A program made the translations under genes and the position numbers. Under the pieces are notes generated by a model. That model did not search any database and had not been told where the DNA came from. It saw nothing but the letters and a program-made list of their open reading frames with translations. 64,000 nucleotides of DNA from Bifidobacterium samirii (GTDB lineage: Bacteria > Actinomycetota > Actinomycetes > Actinomycetales > Bifidobacteriaceae): positions 53,266 to 117,265 of the forward strand of contig NZ_QXGK01000007.1 in assembly GCF_003952945.1 (NCBI RefSeq), written 5' to 3'. Positions 63,079-64,000 of the stretch are shown here, one piece after another (positions within the stretch are counted from its first letter, which is position 1; the number at the start of each line of letters is the position of its first letter).

Positions 63079-63160
63079 ACGATACGAATTATCGGGACTA
63101 AGAGATTACAGTCACTGCAAAGACAACCCAAAACCCAGTAATACTTGCATGAGAATACAC

Positions 63161-63199
63161 GATTGGGTGGTCAAAGAAGTTCTTTTTGACCACCCAATC
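63161..63199. terminator. Perfect 15-bp hairpin at the start of the AT-rich region
   Basis: GATTGGGTGGTCAAA (63161-63175) pairs with 63185-63199 around a 9-base loop. It lies 83 bases after lexA and could terminate either lexA or the convergent truncated gene, though no clear T run follows on either strand. Confidence 0.5.
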
Positions 63200-63295
63200 A
63201 TAAATGTCAAGAAGCCAACTATTTGCTGTCTTTTAACACATATTACACCTAATATTAAAATTATTATTATTTCCAAGCCGCACACAAAGCAGTTC

Positions 63296-63875
63296 TCACT
63301 GCTGAAAACATCTTCTATGCGGAAAACCAGAAAAGACTAAGACCTTTTCAACGTCATCTTCATTAAAGCCAATTTCAAGAAGCATGAAATATTGCACTAC
63401 ACCTTCTAACGCATTAACCAACAAAGGAAAGTCGTTTATATATGCTTTATCATCGCCATGACTTAAAGAGTTTCTAATATTCCCCAAAGCATTGCAGACA
63501 AGGAATACAGAATCCTTACCATCATTATTCGCCTTACTCTTTTCTATTATCTCAAAATTAAGCATTCGGCCGATCGCCTCGCTGGGAACAGCTTGAAACA
63601 GCTTCTTCAATTTCAGAGAAAGCGACATACGAAAACCCATAAACAAATTTTTCTTTATAAATCTTATGTGCCTGTTGCTATCATCAGAGCGATCGACCGG
63701 AAGATTATTCAAAAAAGAAATCGCCGCATCTCTATCTTTTTTAAAATTGTTATTTTTTTGTTCAAGATCATCTTTGTAGAGATAATCATGATAACCTTCT
63801 AGACTTTCAATCAGGAGAAGGAATCGCATTCGACAAAGAGTTTCTCCCGACAACATGAGCTGACCATATATATTA
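63296..63875 (-). pseudogene. N-terminally truncated ApeA/HEPN-like defence protein
   Basis: An AT-rich reading frame, foreign in composition beside lexA. The longest ATG form has 186 residues, but the frame stays open upstream through GQL and IYG to the IS boundary. The remaining protein begins with RFLLLIESLEGYHDYL, like the start of the C-terminal HEPN domain of ApeA-type anti-phage proteins. It contains the HEPN nuclease motif as RNSLSH (R-x4-H) near residue 127, followed by a helical end. The large N-terminal domain expected for ApeA is missing, evidently removed by insertion of the element starting at about 63876. HEPN proteins act as ribonucleases in defence or toxin systems. Assignment is from motif and layout only. 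Confidence 0.6.
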
Positions 63876-64000
63876 GGGTGTGTTTACGCTAGTTGGTGTT
63901 GTGTGATAATCGGTATATGTGTACGCCGAGGTATGACATCACGCTGGACCAGTTCATGAGGATCGCGCATCTGCTGCCGCGTCAGCGCGGCAACGTGGCC
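63876..64000 (+). mobile_element. Left end of an IS5-like insertion sequence (incomplete in window)
   Basis: GGGTGTGTTTACGC at 63876, directly after a TTA triplet, looks like a terminal inverted repeat with a 3-base target duplication, as in some IS5-family elements. A transposase frame begins within 45 bases. The right end lies outside the window, so neither the repeat nor the duplication can be confirmed. Confidence 0.6.
63917..64000 (+). CDS. IS5-family transposase, N-terminal part (continues beyond window)
   Basis: The first 28 codons of a GC-rich frame on the plus strand, open to the window edge. The residues TLDQFMRIAHLLPRQRGNV fit the N-terminal pattern of IS5-type transposases (a helix, then LLP-x-QRGNV). 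GATAAT at 63905-63910 is a -10-like box 6 bases before the ATG, so a leaderless or short-leader transcript is likely. The catalytic domain is not in the window. Confidence 0.65.
   Translation, partial: MCTPRYDITLDQFMRIAHLLPRQRGNVA

Overview
The window reads as chromosomal DNA of a high-GC Bifidobacterium-like actinobacterium. The evidence is the base composition (mostly GC, with strong G/C third-position bias), a tmRNA whose tag reads AKSNRTEFALAA, a complete actinobacterial mraZ-to-ftsQ division and cell-wall cluster lacking ftsZ, the order eno / septum initiator / DUF501 / Ppx-GppA, and two very large cell-wall-anchored GH101 mucin glycosidases. The species cannot be named from the sequence. 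No rRNA or CRISPR array was seen. The only mobile element is an insertion sequence entering at the right edge.

Layout. 1-21.9 kb is housekeeping: a hemolysin III-type membrane protein, greA, an FKBP isomerase, tRNA-Leu(TAA), Ppx/GppA, DUF501, the septum initiator, enolase with a lac-operator-like palindrome upstream, an FNT channel, a drug-efflux MFS, mfd/pth, a GNAT/gamma-glutamyltransferase pair, a UPF0182 membrane protein and a DEAD-box helicase. 22.1-34.1 kb holds two tandem endo-alpha-N-acetylgalactosaminidase genes. Each has a LacI-type operator-like site upstream and a near-identical terminator downstream. Long stretches of almost identical DNA in the catalytic region suggest gene conversion.

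34.2-43 kb carries an SDR oxidoreductase, a uracil-type permease, and an AraC-family regulator divergent from two paralogous peptide genes of about 40 codons. Then come a GNAT, a peptide deformylase, a Zn-ribbon protein, a small membrane protein, a second efflux MFS with a short leader-like ORF, dtd and ssrA. The AraC regulator plus paired peptides is the most interesting unexplained locus: the peptides match no family I recognise, and the intergenic DNA carries repeated motifs.

43.1-57.9 kb is the division/cell-wall cluster, all on the minus strand, reading mraZ, rsmH, ftsL, ftsI, a MurE-like gene, murF, mraY, murD, ftsW, murG, murC, ftsQ. Stop-start overlaps are frequent and mraZ has three spaced MraZ-type boxes upstream. 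The murE slot is filled by a 297-residue protein without the ATP-binding loop. 58.1-63.1 kb has a HelD-like ATPase followed by serA, then nrdR and lexA divergent around two LexA boxes. At about 63.08 kb composition shifts to AT-rich DNA holding an N-terminally truncated ApeA/HEPN-like defence gene, cut by the left end of an IS5-like element.
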